This document shows positions 37,928-45,761 of a stretch of 64,000 nt of DNA, piece by piece. Made by a program: the position numbers and the translations under genes. The stretch covers positions 4,836,001-4,900,000 of the forward strand of contig NZ_CP066306.1 of NCBI RefSeq assembly GCF_016406145.1, in the 5' to 3' direction. Source of the stretch: Pseudomonas putida. Lineage in GTDB: Bacteria > Pseudomonadota > Gammaproteobacteria > Pseudomonadales > Pseudomonadaceae. Numbering within the stretch: position 1 is the stretch's first letter; each line of letters begins with the position of its first letter. The notes below the pieces were generated by a model that was not told where the DNA came from, ran no database searches, and saw only the letters and a list, made by a program, of their open reading frames with translations.

Positions 37928-38999
37928 ACGGCAGCACCTGCGCTTCTCGGCCTTCGCGAACCTTCTGCGCCCATTCGGCATCCACCAGCAGTGCCCGGCC
38001 TACGGCCACCAGGTCAAATTCCTCATCACCCAAGCGACGCAGCAAACCTTCGAGGCTGGCGGGCTTGGCCACCTTGTCGGTATCGACCATGAACTGCAGG
38101 AACTCGCCATCGAGCCCGACGCTGCCCACGGTAATGGTCGGTTTGCCAGTCAGCTTGCGTGTCCAACCGGCCAGGTTGAGCTCGGAACCATCGAACTCCG
38201 GCTCCCAGAACCGTCGCGTCGAGCAGTGAAAAATATCCACCCCAGCATCGGACAGAGGTCTGAGGAAAGCGGCCAGCGCCTCGGGTGTTTCAACCAGGCG
38301 AGCGTTGTAATCCTGCTGTTTCCATTGGGAAAAGCGGAAGATGATCGGGAAGTCAGGACCCACAGCTGCCCGCACGGCCTGGATCAGCTCGATGGCAAAG
38401 CGCGAGCGGCCCGCCAGGTCGCCGCCGTACTCATCTTCGCGACGGTTGCTGGCTGCCCAGAAGAACTGGTCGATCAGATAGCCGTGGGCGCCATGTATCT
38501 CCACACCGTCCATGCCGATGGCCTGGGCATCGCGTGCTGCTGCGGCAAACGCGGCGATCACCTCACGGATATCGCCGTGTGTCATGCCGTGCACCAGCAC
38601 CTGGCCATCTTTGACCTTTTCGCTTGGCCCATAGCCCGGCACTCCGGCGTCCGGCTCGGTGCCCAGGCGGCGTACCGCACCCACATGCCACAGCTGCGGG
38701 ACGATACGCCCACCTTCTGCATGGACAGCATCGACTACACGCTTCCAACCGGCCAAGGCATCTTCCCCATGGAAACGCGGAACATTGGCATAGCCGTTGG
38801 CGGCCGTATGCGCAACCGTGGTGCCTTCGGTGATGATCAGGCCGACACCTGCGGCGGCGCGGCGGCGGTAGTACTCGACCACCCCCTCGTGCGGTACACC
38901 GCCAGGGCAGAAGGTACGGGTCATCGGCGCCATCACGACACGAGTCGGCAGCTCGAGCGCGCCGAGAGTGAAAGGCTTGAACAGAGGGTTGGTGGACAT
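37896..38999 (-). CDS. Old Yellow Enzyme-family NADH:flavin oxidoreductase
   Basis: 367 residues of TIM-barrel flavin enzyme type: LPTRVVMAPMTR at the start, VPQLWHVGA, GVEIHGAHGYLIDQFFWAASNRREDEYGGDLAGRSRFAIEL and VAVGRALLVDAEW at the FMN-phosphate site. These enzymes reduce activated double bonds or nitro compounds with NAD(P)H. The exact substrate is unknown. It runs opposite to the glycosyltransferase gene and overlaps its end. Confidence 0.92.
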   Translation of the reverse strand: MSTNPLFKPFTLGALELPTRVVMAPMTRTFCPGGVPHEGVVEYYRRRAAAGVGLIITEGTTVAHTAANGYANVPRFHGEDALAGWKRVVDAVHAEGGRIVPQLWHVGAVRRLGTEPDAGVPGYGPSEKVKDGQVLVHGMTHGDIREVIAAFAAAARDAQAIGMDGVEIHGAHGYLIDQFFWAASNRREDEYGGDLAGRSRFAIELIQAVRAAVGPDFPIIFRFSQWKQQDYNARLVETPEALAAFLRPLSDAGVDIFHCSTRRFWEPEFDGSELNLAGWTRKLTGKPTITVGSVGLDGEFLQFMVDTDKVAKPASLEGLLRRLGDEEFDLVAVGRALLVDAEWAQKVREGREAQVLPFSREALSTLA

Positions 39000-39124
39000 G
39001 GGGCGCTTCCGTCTGGGGTGAGGAAATGCGCCTGAGATTAGGGCCAGTGGAAGGCGTGGCCCAGCATTATTGATCGGGGTGATTCTGCGGTATCGCTGGG
39101 GGCGCGAAGCGGCCCCAGGGATAT

Positions 39125-39607
39125 TCAGCCCAACGCTTTCTCGATGGCTTGCACCACGGCTGGATCATCCGGCGCTGTACGCGGCGCGAAGCGCGCCAGC
39201 ACCCGCCCGTCCTTGCCCACCAGAAACTTCTCGAAGTTCCAGCTGATATCGCCGGGAAACTCCGCGCCCTCACCCGCCAGCAGGCGGTACAGCGAATGGC
39301 GTTGCGGCCCGTTGACCTCGAGCTTCGCCCCCAGCGGGAAGCTCACCCCATAGTTGAGGCTGCAGAACTCCTGGATTTCCTTCTCGCTGCCGGGCTCTTG
39401 GCCTGCGAACTGGTTGCAGGGCAGGCCAAGCACGTTGAAGCCTTTACCCTTGAACTGCTGTTGCAGCTTTTCCAGCGAAGCGTATTGCGGCGTCAGGCCA
39501 CACTTGGAGGCGACATTGACCACCAGCACTACCTGGCCCTTGAACGGTGCCAAAGGCAGGTCCTGGCCGTTCAGCGCCTTCAACGTCAGGTCGTGAAATG
39601 CACTCAT
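39125..39607 (-). CDS. Glutathione peroxidase (Cys type)
   Basis: 160 residues from the ATG at 39607 with GAGAGGGGA in front. The catalytic Cys36 in VASKCGLTPQYASLEKLQ replaces selenocysteine; the Gln and Trp partners lie in LGLPCNQFAGQEPG and DISWNFEKFLV. It reduces hydroperoxides in the cytoplasm, probably through thioredoxin or glutathione. A long minus-strand hairpin with a T run lies about 50 bases upstream and separates it from slyD. Confidence 0.93.
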   Translation of the reverse strand: MSAFHDLTLKALNGQDLPLAPFKGQVVLVVNVASKCGLTPQYASLEKLQQQFKGKGFNVLGLPCNQFAGQEPGSEKEIQEFCSLNYGVSFPLGAKLEVNGPQRHSLYRLLAGEGAEFPGDISWNFEKFLVGKDGRVLARFAPRTAPDDPAVVQAIEKALG

Positions 39608-39659
39608 GATGAATCCCCTCTCAGGTTCCCGGTTGCCGCTGGGGCGAACAGCGCCCACT

Positions 39660-39720
39660 AAAAAGGCGCTCATTCAAGCCGTGCACCTCCCCGGGAGGTA
39701 TGTCGGCTTGTCCGAGCGCC
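39660..39720 (-). terminator. Three-tier hairpin terminator downstream of slyD
   Basis: On the plus strand GGCGCTC (39665-39671) pairs with GAGCGCC (39714-39720), CAAGCCG (39675-39681) with CGGCTTG (39704-39710), and ACCTCC (39685-39690) with GGAGGT (39694-39699) around a CCG loop. On the minus strand the stem is followed by TTTTT (39664-39660), as in an intrinsic terminator for slyD. The three-base internal loops make it unusually long. Confidence 0.75.
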
Positions 39721-39749
39721 TGGCGACTTTCTGAGCTTAGCGCAGAAAA

Positions 39750-40235
39750 TCAGTGGTGATGGCCACCTTCACCGTGGACGTGACGGTGAGCGATTTCTTC
39801 TTCGCTGGCATCACGCACGTTGACGACCTTGACCTGGAAGGTCAGACGCTGGCCAGCCAGCGGGTGGTTGCCGTCGACAGTCACGTCGTCGCCGTCCAGG
39901 TCACGGATGGTGACGATCTGCATCTGGCCGTCCGGTGCCGAAGCGTGGAACTGCATGCCTACTTCCAGCTCGTCGACACCCTCGAACATGCTGCGGTTCA
40001 GGGTGCTGACCAGCTCGGCCAGGTACTCGCCGTAGGCCTCTTCAGGCTCGATGCTGACGTTCAGTTCGTCGCCAGCCTGTTTGCCTTCCAGGGCTTTTTC
40101 CAGGCCCGGGATGATGTTGGCGTGACCGTGCAGGTAGACCAGCGGCGCGCCACCGGCGGAGCTGTCGATGGTCTCCCCGGCGTCGTTGGTCAGGGTATAG
40201 TCGATGGAGACTGCCTTGTTGGCGGCGATCAGCAT
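39750..40235 (-). CDS. SlyD-type FKBP peptidyl-prolyl isomerase
   Basis: 161 residues from ATG 40235 (AAGG eight bases upstream). The FKBP domain (about 1-70 and 120-145; SIDYTLTNDAGETIDSS, GLEKALEGKQAGDE) carries the inserted flap domain of SlyD proteins (PEEAYGEYLAELVSTLNRSMF) in the middle. The C-terminus is histidine-rich (HRHVHGEGGHHH), shorter than E. coli SlyD's tail but able to bind Ni or Zn. It folds proline-containing proteins and may help metallate hydrogenases or other enzymes. It diverges from the DUF3565-like gene. Confidence 0.92.
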   Translation of the reverse strand: MLIAANKAVSIDYTLTNDAGETIDSSAGGAPLVYLHGHANIIPGLEKALEGKQAGDELNVSIEPEEAYGEYLAELVSTLNRSMFEGVDELEVGMQFHASAPDGQMQIVTIRDLDGDDVTVDGNHPLAGQRLTFQVKVVNVRDASEEEIAHRHVHGEGGHHH

Positions 40236-40536
40236 GGGGCAAGACCTTTTGCAAAAGTATGTAGAGCGCACAAGTGTAACCAACGCATCGCCCGATTGCG
40301 AACGCAGCGCGGCTGCGGGGAGACCCATCAGTCGGATCATCGGCTTTCACCAGGACATCGAAGGCCACTGGGTGGTCGACCTGTCCTGCGGCCACACCCA
40401 GCACCTGCGCCACCAGCCACCGTGGCAGGCGCGCCCGTGGGTGCTTGATCCCCAGCAGCGTGCGCAGCACATTGGCCAGGCTTTCGCCTGTGGTTGGTGT
40501 GCACAAGAGGCCGATAGCGATACCCTTGGTCGTTGA
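40234..40536 (+). CDS. DUF3565-like protein
   Basis: 100 residues if read from ATG 40234; the conserved part begins only near 40327 with SRIIGFHQDIEGHWVVDLSCGHTQHLRHQPPWQARPWVL. The CGHxxHxRHxPP pattern and a later CGWC suggest a metal-binding domain of the DUF3565 type. The chosen start overlaps the slyD start on the other strand and lacks a ribosome-binding site; ATG 40204 is also in frame. The function is unknown. It reads toward pta. Confidence 0.6.
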   Translation: MGQDLLQKYVERTSVTNASPDCERSAAAGRPISRIIGFHQDIEGHWVVDLSCGHTQHLRHQPPWQARPWVLDPQQRAQHIGQAFACGWCAQEADSDTLGR

Positions 40537-40567
40537 TTCCTTGCAACGCTTATTCCGAGAAGCACGC

Positions 40568-42655
40568 ATGCAGACATTTTTCATTGCGCCGACCGACTTT
40601 GGTGTCGGCCTGACATCCATTAGCCTCGGCCTGGTGCGTACCCTGGAACGCGCCGGGCTCAAGGTCGGTTTTTTCAAGCCGATCGCCCAGCCTCACCCCG
40701 GGGACACCGGCCCGGAGCGCTCCAGCGAACTGGTCGCACGCACCCACGGTATCAAACCGCCAATGCCGCTGAGCCTTGCCCAGGTCGAGCGTATGCTCGG
40801 CGATGGCCAACTGGATGAGCTGCTCGAAGAAATCATCCGCCTCTACCAGCAGGCTTGCGTAGGCAATGACGTGGTGGTGGTCGAAGGCATGGTGCCAACC
40901 CGCCACGCCAGCTACGCAGCGCGGGTCAATCTGCACCTGGCCAAAAGCCTGGATGCCGAGGTGATCCTGGTGTCGGCACCGGAAAACGAAGTGCTCAGCG
41001 AACTGTCCGGGCGGGTCGAGCTGCAGGCTCAACTGTTCGGCGGCCCGCGCGACCCGAAAGTGCTCGGGGTGATCCTCAACAAGGTCCGCACCGATGAAAG
41101 CATGGCCGAGTTCGCCGCGCGCCTGCGCGAGCACTCGCCGCTGCTGCGCGGCAACGACTTCAGGCTGCTCGGCTGCATCCCCTACCAATCCGAACTCAAC
41201 GCCCCGCGCACCCGCGATGTGGCTGACCTGCTTGGCGCCCAAGTGATCAATGCCGGTGACTACGAGCAACGGCGCATGAACAAGATCATCATCTGTGCGC
41301 GCACCGTGGCCAATACCGTGCCACTGCTTACCCCCGGCACTTTGGTGGTAACCCCGGGCGACCGCGACGACATCATCCTGGCCGTGAGCCTGGCCGCGAT
41401 CAATGGCGTGCCCCTGGCCGGCCTGCTACTGACCAGCGACAGCAAGCCCGATGCACGCATCCTCGGTTTGTGCCGCGGCGCCCTGCAGGCTGGCCTGCCG
41501 ATCCTCTCGGTCAGCACCGGTTCGTACGACACGGCCAACCAGCTCAACTCGCTCAACCGCGAGATTCCGGTGGACGACCGTGAGCGCGCCGAATTCATCA
41601 CCGATTTTGTCGCCAGCCACCTCGACGCTGCATGGCTGCACCAGCGCTGCGGTACCCCCCGTGAGTTGCGCCTGTCGCCGGCGGTGTTCCGCTACCAGCT
41701 GATACAGCGGGCGCAGCAGGCCAACAAACGTATTGTCCTGCCCGAAGGCGCCGAGCCGTTGCTGGTGCAGGCGGCTGCGATCTGCCAGGCGCGCGGCATC
41801 GCACGGTGCGTGCTGCTGGCCAAGCCCGAGGAAGTCGAAGCGGTGGCCCGTGCGCAGGGGATCACTCTGCCAGCGGACCTGGAAATCCTTGACCCTGAGC
41901 TGATTCGCGGGCGCTATGTCGAGCCGATGGTCGACCTGCGCAAAAGCAAGAACCTCAATGCGCCGATGGCTGAGCAGCAGCTGGAAGATCCGGTTGTGAT
42001 CGGCACCATGATGCTTGCGCTGGACGAGGTCGACGGCCTGGTCTCCGGCCTGGTGCACTCAACCGCCAATACCATCCGCCCTGCCCTGCAGCTGATCAAG
42101 ACCGCGCCAGGCGCCAGCTTGGTATCTTCGGTCTTTTTCATGCTGTTCCCCGAGCAGGTGCTGGTGTATGGCGACTGCGTGATGAACCCGCACCCCAGCG
42201 CCAGCGAGCTGGCTGAAATCGCGCGGCAGAGCGCCGAATCGGCGCAAGCCTTCGGCATCGCGCCACGGGTGGCGATGATCAGCTATTCAAGTGACTCAGC
42301 GAGCGACGAGGAAGTCGAGAAAGTGCGCGAAGCAACGCGCCTGGCGCAGGAAGCCGAGCGGGGCCTTGTGATTGACGGCCCGCTGCAGTACGACGCTGCC
42401 GCCAACCCGGCAATCGCCCGCCAGTTGGCGCCGAACAGCCAAGTGGCCGGGCGCGCCACGGTGTTCGTGTTCCCAGACCTGAACACCGGCAACACCACCC
42501 ACAAGGCTGTGCAGCGCAGTACCGATGGCGTCAGCCTGGGGCCGATGCTGCAAGGGCTACGCAAACCGGTGAACGACTTGCCGCGCGGCGCACAGGTGGA
42601 CGATATCGTGCACACGATCGCGCTTACAGCCATACAGGCCAGCGTGGTGCGTTAA
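40568..42655 (+). CDS. pta: Phosphate acetyltransferase (long, multidomain form)
   Basis: 695 residues. An N-terminal P-loop-like/DRTGG region (about 1-370; QTFFIAPTDFGVGLTSISLGLVRTLER) precedes the catalytic domain (about 380-690; RIVLPEGAEPLLVQAA, VSGLVHSTANTIRPALQLIK, FFMLFPEQVLVYGDCVMNPHP, VFPDLNTGNTTHKAVQRS). It interconverts acetyl-CoA and acetyl phosphate. The start at 40568 is the first plausible ATG with CGAGAAG upstream. An acetate kinase gene is not adjacent in this window, as expected if the two are unlinked here. Confidence 0.95.
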   Translation: MQTFFIAPTDFGVGLTSISLGLVRTLERAGLKVGFFKPIAQPHPGDTGPERSSELVARTHGIKPPMPLSLAQVERMLGDGQLDELLEEIIRLYQQACVGNDVVVVEGMVPTRHASYAARVNLHLAKSLDAEVILVSAPENEVLSELSGRVELQAQLFGGPRDPKVLGVILNKVRTDESMAEFAARLREHSPLLRGNDFRLLGCIPYQSELNAPRTRDVADLLGAQVINAGDYEQRRMNKIIICARTVANTVPLLTPGTLVVTPGDRDDIILAVSLAAINGVPLAGLLLTSDSKPDARILGLCRGALQAGLPILSVSTGSYDTANQLNSLNREIPVDDRERAEFITDFVASHLDAAWLHQRCGTPRELRLSPAVFRYQLIQRAQQANKRIVLPEGAEPLLVQAAAICQARGIARCVLLAKPEEVEAVARAQGITLPADLEILDPELIRGRYVEPMVDLRKSKNLNAPMAEQQLEDPVVIGTMMLALDEVDGLVSGLVHSTANTIRPALQLIKTAPGASLVSSVFFMLFPEQVLVYGDCVMNPHPSASELAEIARQSAESAQAFGIAPRVAMISYSSDSASDEEVEKVREATRLAQEAERGLVIDGPLQYDAAANPAIARQLAPNSQVAGRATVFVFPDLNTGNTTHKAVQRSTDGVSLGPMLQGLRKPVNDLPRGAQVDDIVHTIALTAIQASVVR

Positions 42656-42660
42656 AACCT

Positions 42661-42769
42661 GGGCTGCTTTGCAGCCCAATCGCCGGCAAGCCGGCTCCCA
42701 CCGGGATGTGTGGCGCTTGCGATCCCGGTGGGAGCCGGCTTGCCGGCGATTGGGCCGCACAGCGGCCCT
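42661..42769. repeat. Inverted pair of REP-like palindromes
   Basis: A copy at 42661-42705 (GGGCTGCTTTGCAGCCC then ATCGCCGGCAAGCCGGCTCCCACCGGGAT) faces its mirror at 42723-42769 (ATCCCGGTGGGAGCCGGCTTGCCGGCGATTGGGCCG). The arms are nearly perfect complements over more than 30 bases, so the transcript could fold into a very long hairpin between pta and the OmpA-type gene. Confidence 0.88.
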
Positions 42770-42775
42770 CATGGT

Positions 42776-43498
42776 TTACGGATACTGCTGCACCTGCCCC
42801 TGCTGATCATACTGCTGACCGGGAATAGGCTTGAGGTTGACCTCGACGCGACGGTTCTGCGCCCGGCCATTGGCATCGGCGTTGCTGGCAATCGGCTGGT
42901 CCGGGCCCATGCCACGCACCGACACGCGCGAGGCGTCCACGCCTTGCGAGGTCAGGTAGGCGCTCACTGCCTGGGCACGGCGCTGCGACAGGTCCATGTT
43001 GTGCTGGCGGCTGCCGGTGCTGTCGGTGAAACCAACCACTTCGATGGTGTTCTGGTTGAACTGTTTGAACGAGGTCGCCAGGTTGTTCAGCGGCGAGTAG
43101 AAGCTTGGCGCGATGTTCGCCGAATCGGTGGCGAACGTGATGTTGCCTGGCATGATCAGCTTGATCTGGTCACCCTGGCGCTGCACTTCGACGCCGGTGT
43201 TGGCCATCTGGGCACGCAGTTCGGCTTCCTGCTTGTCGGCGTAGTAACCGTAACCGGCAGCGGCAGCACCTACCGCAGCGGCGCCGATCAGCGCGCCCTT
43301 GCCCCGGTTGTCGTGGTCGATGGCGGCACCGGCGATGGCGCCGGCCAGCGCGCCCAGGCCGCCGTACTTGGCGGTCTTGCTCATCCCGGTCGACCCACCC
43401 TGCGCCTGACCTTGGCTGTCGTAGGGGTTCTGGCCGGCACAGCCGGTCATCAGGGCTGCAGCGGTTGCGACGATAATCAGGCGACGCATGGTGAACAT
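42776..43498 (-). CDS. OmpA-family lipoprotein
   Basis: 240 residues from ATG 43498 with TAGGAG seven bases upstream. Signal II motif AALMTGC gives lipidation at Cys20. A Gly/Ala-rich segment (GGLGALAGAIAGAAIDHDNRGKGALIGAAAVGAAAAG, about 50-85) resembles glycine-zipper membrane-contact regions. The C-terminal OmpA domain (about 120-220; TVEVVGFTDSTGSRQHNMDLSQRRAQAVSAYL, NADANGRAQNRRVEV) binds peptidoglycan. It resembles the YiaD/YfiB type and tethers the outer membrane to the wall. Confidence 0.93.
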   Translation of the reverse strand: MFTMRRLIIVATAAALMTGCAGQNPYDSQGQAQGGSTGMSKTAKYGGLGALAGAIAGAAIDHDNRGKGALIGAAAVGAAAAGYGYYADKQEAELRAQMANTGVEVQRQGDQIKLIMPGNITFATDSANIAPSFYSPLNNLATSFKQFNQNTIEVVGFTDSTGSRQHNMDLSQRRAQAVSAYLTSQGVDASRVSVRGMGPDQPIASNADANGRAQNRRVEVNLKPIPGQQYDQQGQVQQYP

Positions 43499-43607
43499 GG
43501 ACAAGCTCCTACAAGAATTCGTGTATGCGGCAAATCATGAATGCATTTATGCCAGCCTTGGATCGCGCTTGAGCGAAAAAATTCCATGACAGGCTGTTTA
43601 TGCCGGC

Positions 43608-44252
43608 TCAGGCCCGCACGAAGGGGTTCTCGCGCATTTCGTCACCCAGCCGCGTATCGGGGCCGTGGCCGGTGACCACGATTGCATCCTCATCCAGACG
43701 ATACAGCCGCTCCTTGATCGAGCGAACGATAGCCCGCTGATCGCCGCCCCACAAATCGGTGCGGCCAATGCCACGGCGGAACAGGGTGTCACCGGCAACC
43801 AACAGCTTGGCGTCAGCGAACCAGAAACTCATCGAACCCGGCGTATGCCCGGGCGTGTGCAACGCCACGCCACAGCCGCAGGCCAGCGCTTCATCGTCAC
43901 CCAGCCAGCGATCTGGCGAGGGCACCGGGGTATAAGGGACGCCGAACATCTGGCACTGCATCTCAAGGTTGTCCCACAGCACTTGGTCGTCCTTGTGCAG
44001 GTGCAAGGTCGCACCAGTGAGCTCCTTGAGCTTGCCCGAGGCGAGGAAATGATCGAAGTGCGCATGGGTATGGATGATGCTCACCAAGGTCAGGCCGTGG
44101 GCCTGCAGGCGGGCGAGGATCTTGTCCGGGTCACCACCCGGGTCGACGACGATGGCCTTTTTGGTAAGCGGGTCGCCGATCAGGGTGCAGTTGCACTGCA
44201 AAGGCCCGACGGGGAAGGTTTCGCGGATGAGAGCTAGCGACGCTTTTTCCAT
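43608..44252 (-). CDS. Metallo-beta-lactamase-fold hydrolase (glyoxalase II-like)
   Basis: 214 residues. The metal site HTHAHFDH (family HxHxDH), the later His in LHTPGHTPGSM, Asp in LVAGDTLF and the last His in VTGHGPDTRLG are present. The protein is shorter than canonical glyoxalase II and lacks its C-terminal substrate helices, so it may be a different thioesterase or a persulfide-type enzyme. It starts 16 bases after the toxin gene on the same strand, and co-transcription is possible. A TTG at 44267 would add five residues. Confidence 0.85.
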   Translation of the reverse strand: MEKASLALIRETFPVGPLQCNCTLIGDPLTKKAIVVDPGGDPDKILARLQAHGLTLVSIIHTHAHFDHFLASGKLKELTGATLHLHKDDQVLWDNLEMQCQMFGVPYTPVPSPDRWLGDDEALACGCGVALHTPGHTPGSMSFWFADAKLLVAGDTLFRRGIGRTDLWGGDQRAIVRSIKERLYRLDEDAIVVTGHGPDTRLGDEMRENPFVRA

Positions 44253-44267
44253 GAATGACCACAGCAA

Positions 44268-44615
44268 TCAATTGAATAAAGTTTGAACACGAGCCAGCGC
44301 ATCGAGGATCACGACCTCGGGTACCGACTCGACCCGTTTGGCGCCTCTGGCTTCAAGGTCGACCGTGCGAATCTGGTTGCAGAGCACTACGCCTTGGGTC
44401 TGGGTGCCCGCACCACTGAGGGTAACCGCAAAACCCGCATGCCTTGCGAAATCCCCACCTTGGGATATGGGAACGATCACGGCCAGCCCGCAAGCATTGA
44501 ATGCTGCTGGCGTGACAACCAGGGCTGGGCGCCCGGCCCCTTGCTGCTCGCGACCGATGGTAGGGTCGAGATTGACCCGAACAATATCGCCTCGGCCGAA
44601 TTTAGCCCGCTTCAC
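44268..44615 (-). CDS. MazF/PemK-type toxin (ChpB-like)
   Basis: 115 residues from a GTG that overlaps the antitoxin stop (GTGA). The fold motifs are RGDIVRVNLDPTIGREQQGAGRPALVVTPAAFN, VIVPISQGGDFARHAGFAVTL and QIRTVDLEARGAKRV, typical of MazF/ChpB endoribonucleases that cut mRNA at short sequence sites. Its cognate antitoxin is encoded immediately upstream. The pair sits directly in front of a housekeeping-type hydrolase gene. Confidence 0.9.
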   Translation of the reverse strand: MKRAKFGRGDIVRVNLDPTIGREQQGAGRPALVVTPAAFNACGLAVIVPISQGGDFARHAGFAVTLSGAGTQTQGVVLCNQIRTVDLEARGAKRVESVPEVVILDALARVQTLFN

Positions 44616-44866
44616 ACTTCACGCCCCACTGGACGCATGGCGTTCCAGTCAGCCATGTCCTCGGGCTCCGGTGCATTCAGGTCACATTGTGCCATCAGCT
44701 CTTCAAGTGTGTATCTGGGATTGGCCCTGACAGGTTTGAGGACCATGGTCTCGCCTTGCGTGTCCAGGCTAAGTGTGGAGCCGACGCCAAGATGCATCTG
44801 TTTAAGCACTGTTGCCGGCAAACGAATCGCCGCACTGTTGCCCCACTGCTGAATCTTTATCTGCAT
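44612..44866 (-). CDS. MazE/ChpS-type antitoxin
   Basis: 84 residues from ATG 44866 (GGGAGA upstream). The N-terminal SpoVT/AbrB-type domain (MQIKIQQWGNSAAIRLPATVLKQM, about 1-45) binds DNA, and the acidic tail (LEELMAQCDLNAPEPEDMADW) should neutralise the toxin. It overlaps the toxin start by four bases. Four GTAGAxAC half-sites lie just upstream and are probably its operator. Confidence 0.9.
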   Translation of the reverse strand: MQIKIQQWGNSAAIRLPATVLKQMHLGVGSTLSLDTQGETMVLKPVRANPRYTLEELMAQCDLNAPEPEDMADWNAMRPVGREV

Positions 44867-44880
44867 GAGTATCTCCCAAG

Positions 44881-44945
44881 GTAGATACATAGTAGAAACC
44901 CTCCAAGTGAATGCAAGTAAAATGTAGAAACTTCGTATCTACATT
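44881..44945. promoter_or_regulatory. Putative antitoxin operator with four half-sites
   Basis: GTAGATAC (44881-44888), GTAGAAAC (44892-44899), GTAGAAAC (44924-44931) and the inverted GTATCTAC (44935-44942) share a GTAGAxAC pattern. The last two sit inside an eight-base inverted repeat AATGTAGA/TCTACATT. They lie just before the antitoxin start, where autoregulatory sites are expected. The repeats are seen; the binding is inference. Confidence 0.6.
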
Positions 44946-45068
44946 GTCACTTGTCAGGCCCCGATAAAAGCCCGCATTCCACGAGTAGGAGATGCCTCAC
45001 AATGCCTTGGGAATCGACTTACAACCGGCCATGGCGGCACTACGGACCATGCGATCCGCCACCAGGCT

Positions 45069-45761
45069 TTACGGCAAATACAACCTGAACAATCCCCCGC
45101 CAAGCGCCCCACCATTAGCGATCTCGATTCGCCCGCGCACGCCATCGCGCTCATGCAGCGCAGCGATGCGTGCCGCGAAATAAAGGCCAAGTCCGGTGCT
45201 GCCGCTCTGCGCATCGATGCCCTGTACATAATCCTGCTGCCGCTCGAGCATGCGTGCCGGGTAGCCAGGGCCGTCATCATTGACGCTGATCACCAATTGC
45301 TCGTTTTCTTCGGCGATGCTGATCAACAGCGCATGCCCGGCATAGCGGGTGGCGTTGGTGATCACATTGGCGATCACCGAAGCGACCAGTTCCCGATCGA
45401 AGAAACCCAGCGGATTTTCGCTGTCGATGCGCCAGGTGGCGAGGATATCGTTGTGCTCAAGCACTTGCTGATGAGCCGCCAGTTGCGCTTCGATGAAGTC
45501 GTCCAGCTCGTGATAGTCCGGGCACACCGGCAACTGGTTGACGCCCAGTTTGTACAGCCCCAGCATTTGCACCAGCATGCCATTGAGGTGGCGGAATTCG
45601 TGTTCGATCACGCCCAGCTCGGTGCCCCCGCGCAACTCCTCGGGCAGGCGCGCCAGCCACTGGTCGTGGGACTGGATCAGCGCTGACAACGAGTTTTTCA
45701 GGTCGTGCACGGTGGAGGCGATCACCGTGGAAAAATCCAGCCCCTGGTTGTCCTGGCTCAT
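45069..45761 (-). CDS. Soluble sensor-type histidine kinase
   Basis: 230 residues, no signal peptide, membrane segment or input domain. The phospho-acceptor helix reads ASTVHDLKNSLSALIQSHDQ (HDLKN, as in HisKA-like kinases), followed by an ATPase domain with N box IANVITNATRYA, VNDDGPGYPARM and STGLGLYFAARIAALHERDG. Its ATG overlaps the stop of the upstream response-regulator gene by four bases. Lacking a sensor, it probably acts on its partner within the cell or receives input from another protein. Confidence 0.87.
   Translation of the reverse strand: MSQDNQGLDFSTVIASTVHDLKNSLSALIQSHDQWLARLPEELRGGTELGVIEHEFRHLNGMLVQMLGLYKLGVNQLPVCPDYHELDDFIEAQLAAHQQVLEHNDILATWRIDSENPLGFFDRELVASVIANVITNATRYAGHALLISIAEENEQLVISVNDDGPGYPARMLERQQDYVQGIDAQSGSTGLGLYFAARIAALHERDGVRGRIEIANGGALGGGLFRLYLP

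Noticed and set aside
37629..39035. A 468-codon plus-strand frame
   Set aside because: It covers the ends of the glycosyltransferase and the opposite oxidoreductase gene; both have family motifs, and this frame has none.
39497..39505. Selenocysteine in the glutathione peroxidase
   Set aside because: The active-site codon encodes Cys; no UGA or SECIS element is seen.
44954..45280. A 108-codon minus-strand frame next to the kinase gene
   Set aside because: It overlaps the 3' end of the kinase gene, is Arg/Ala-rich and has no family match or start signal.
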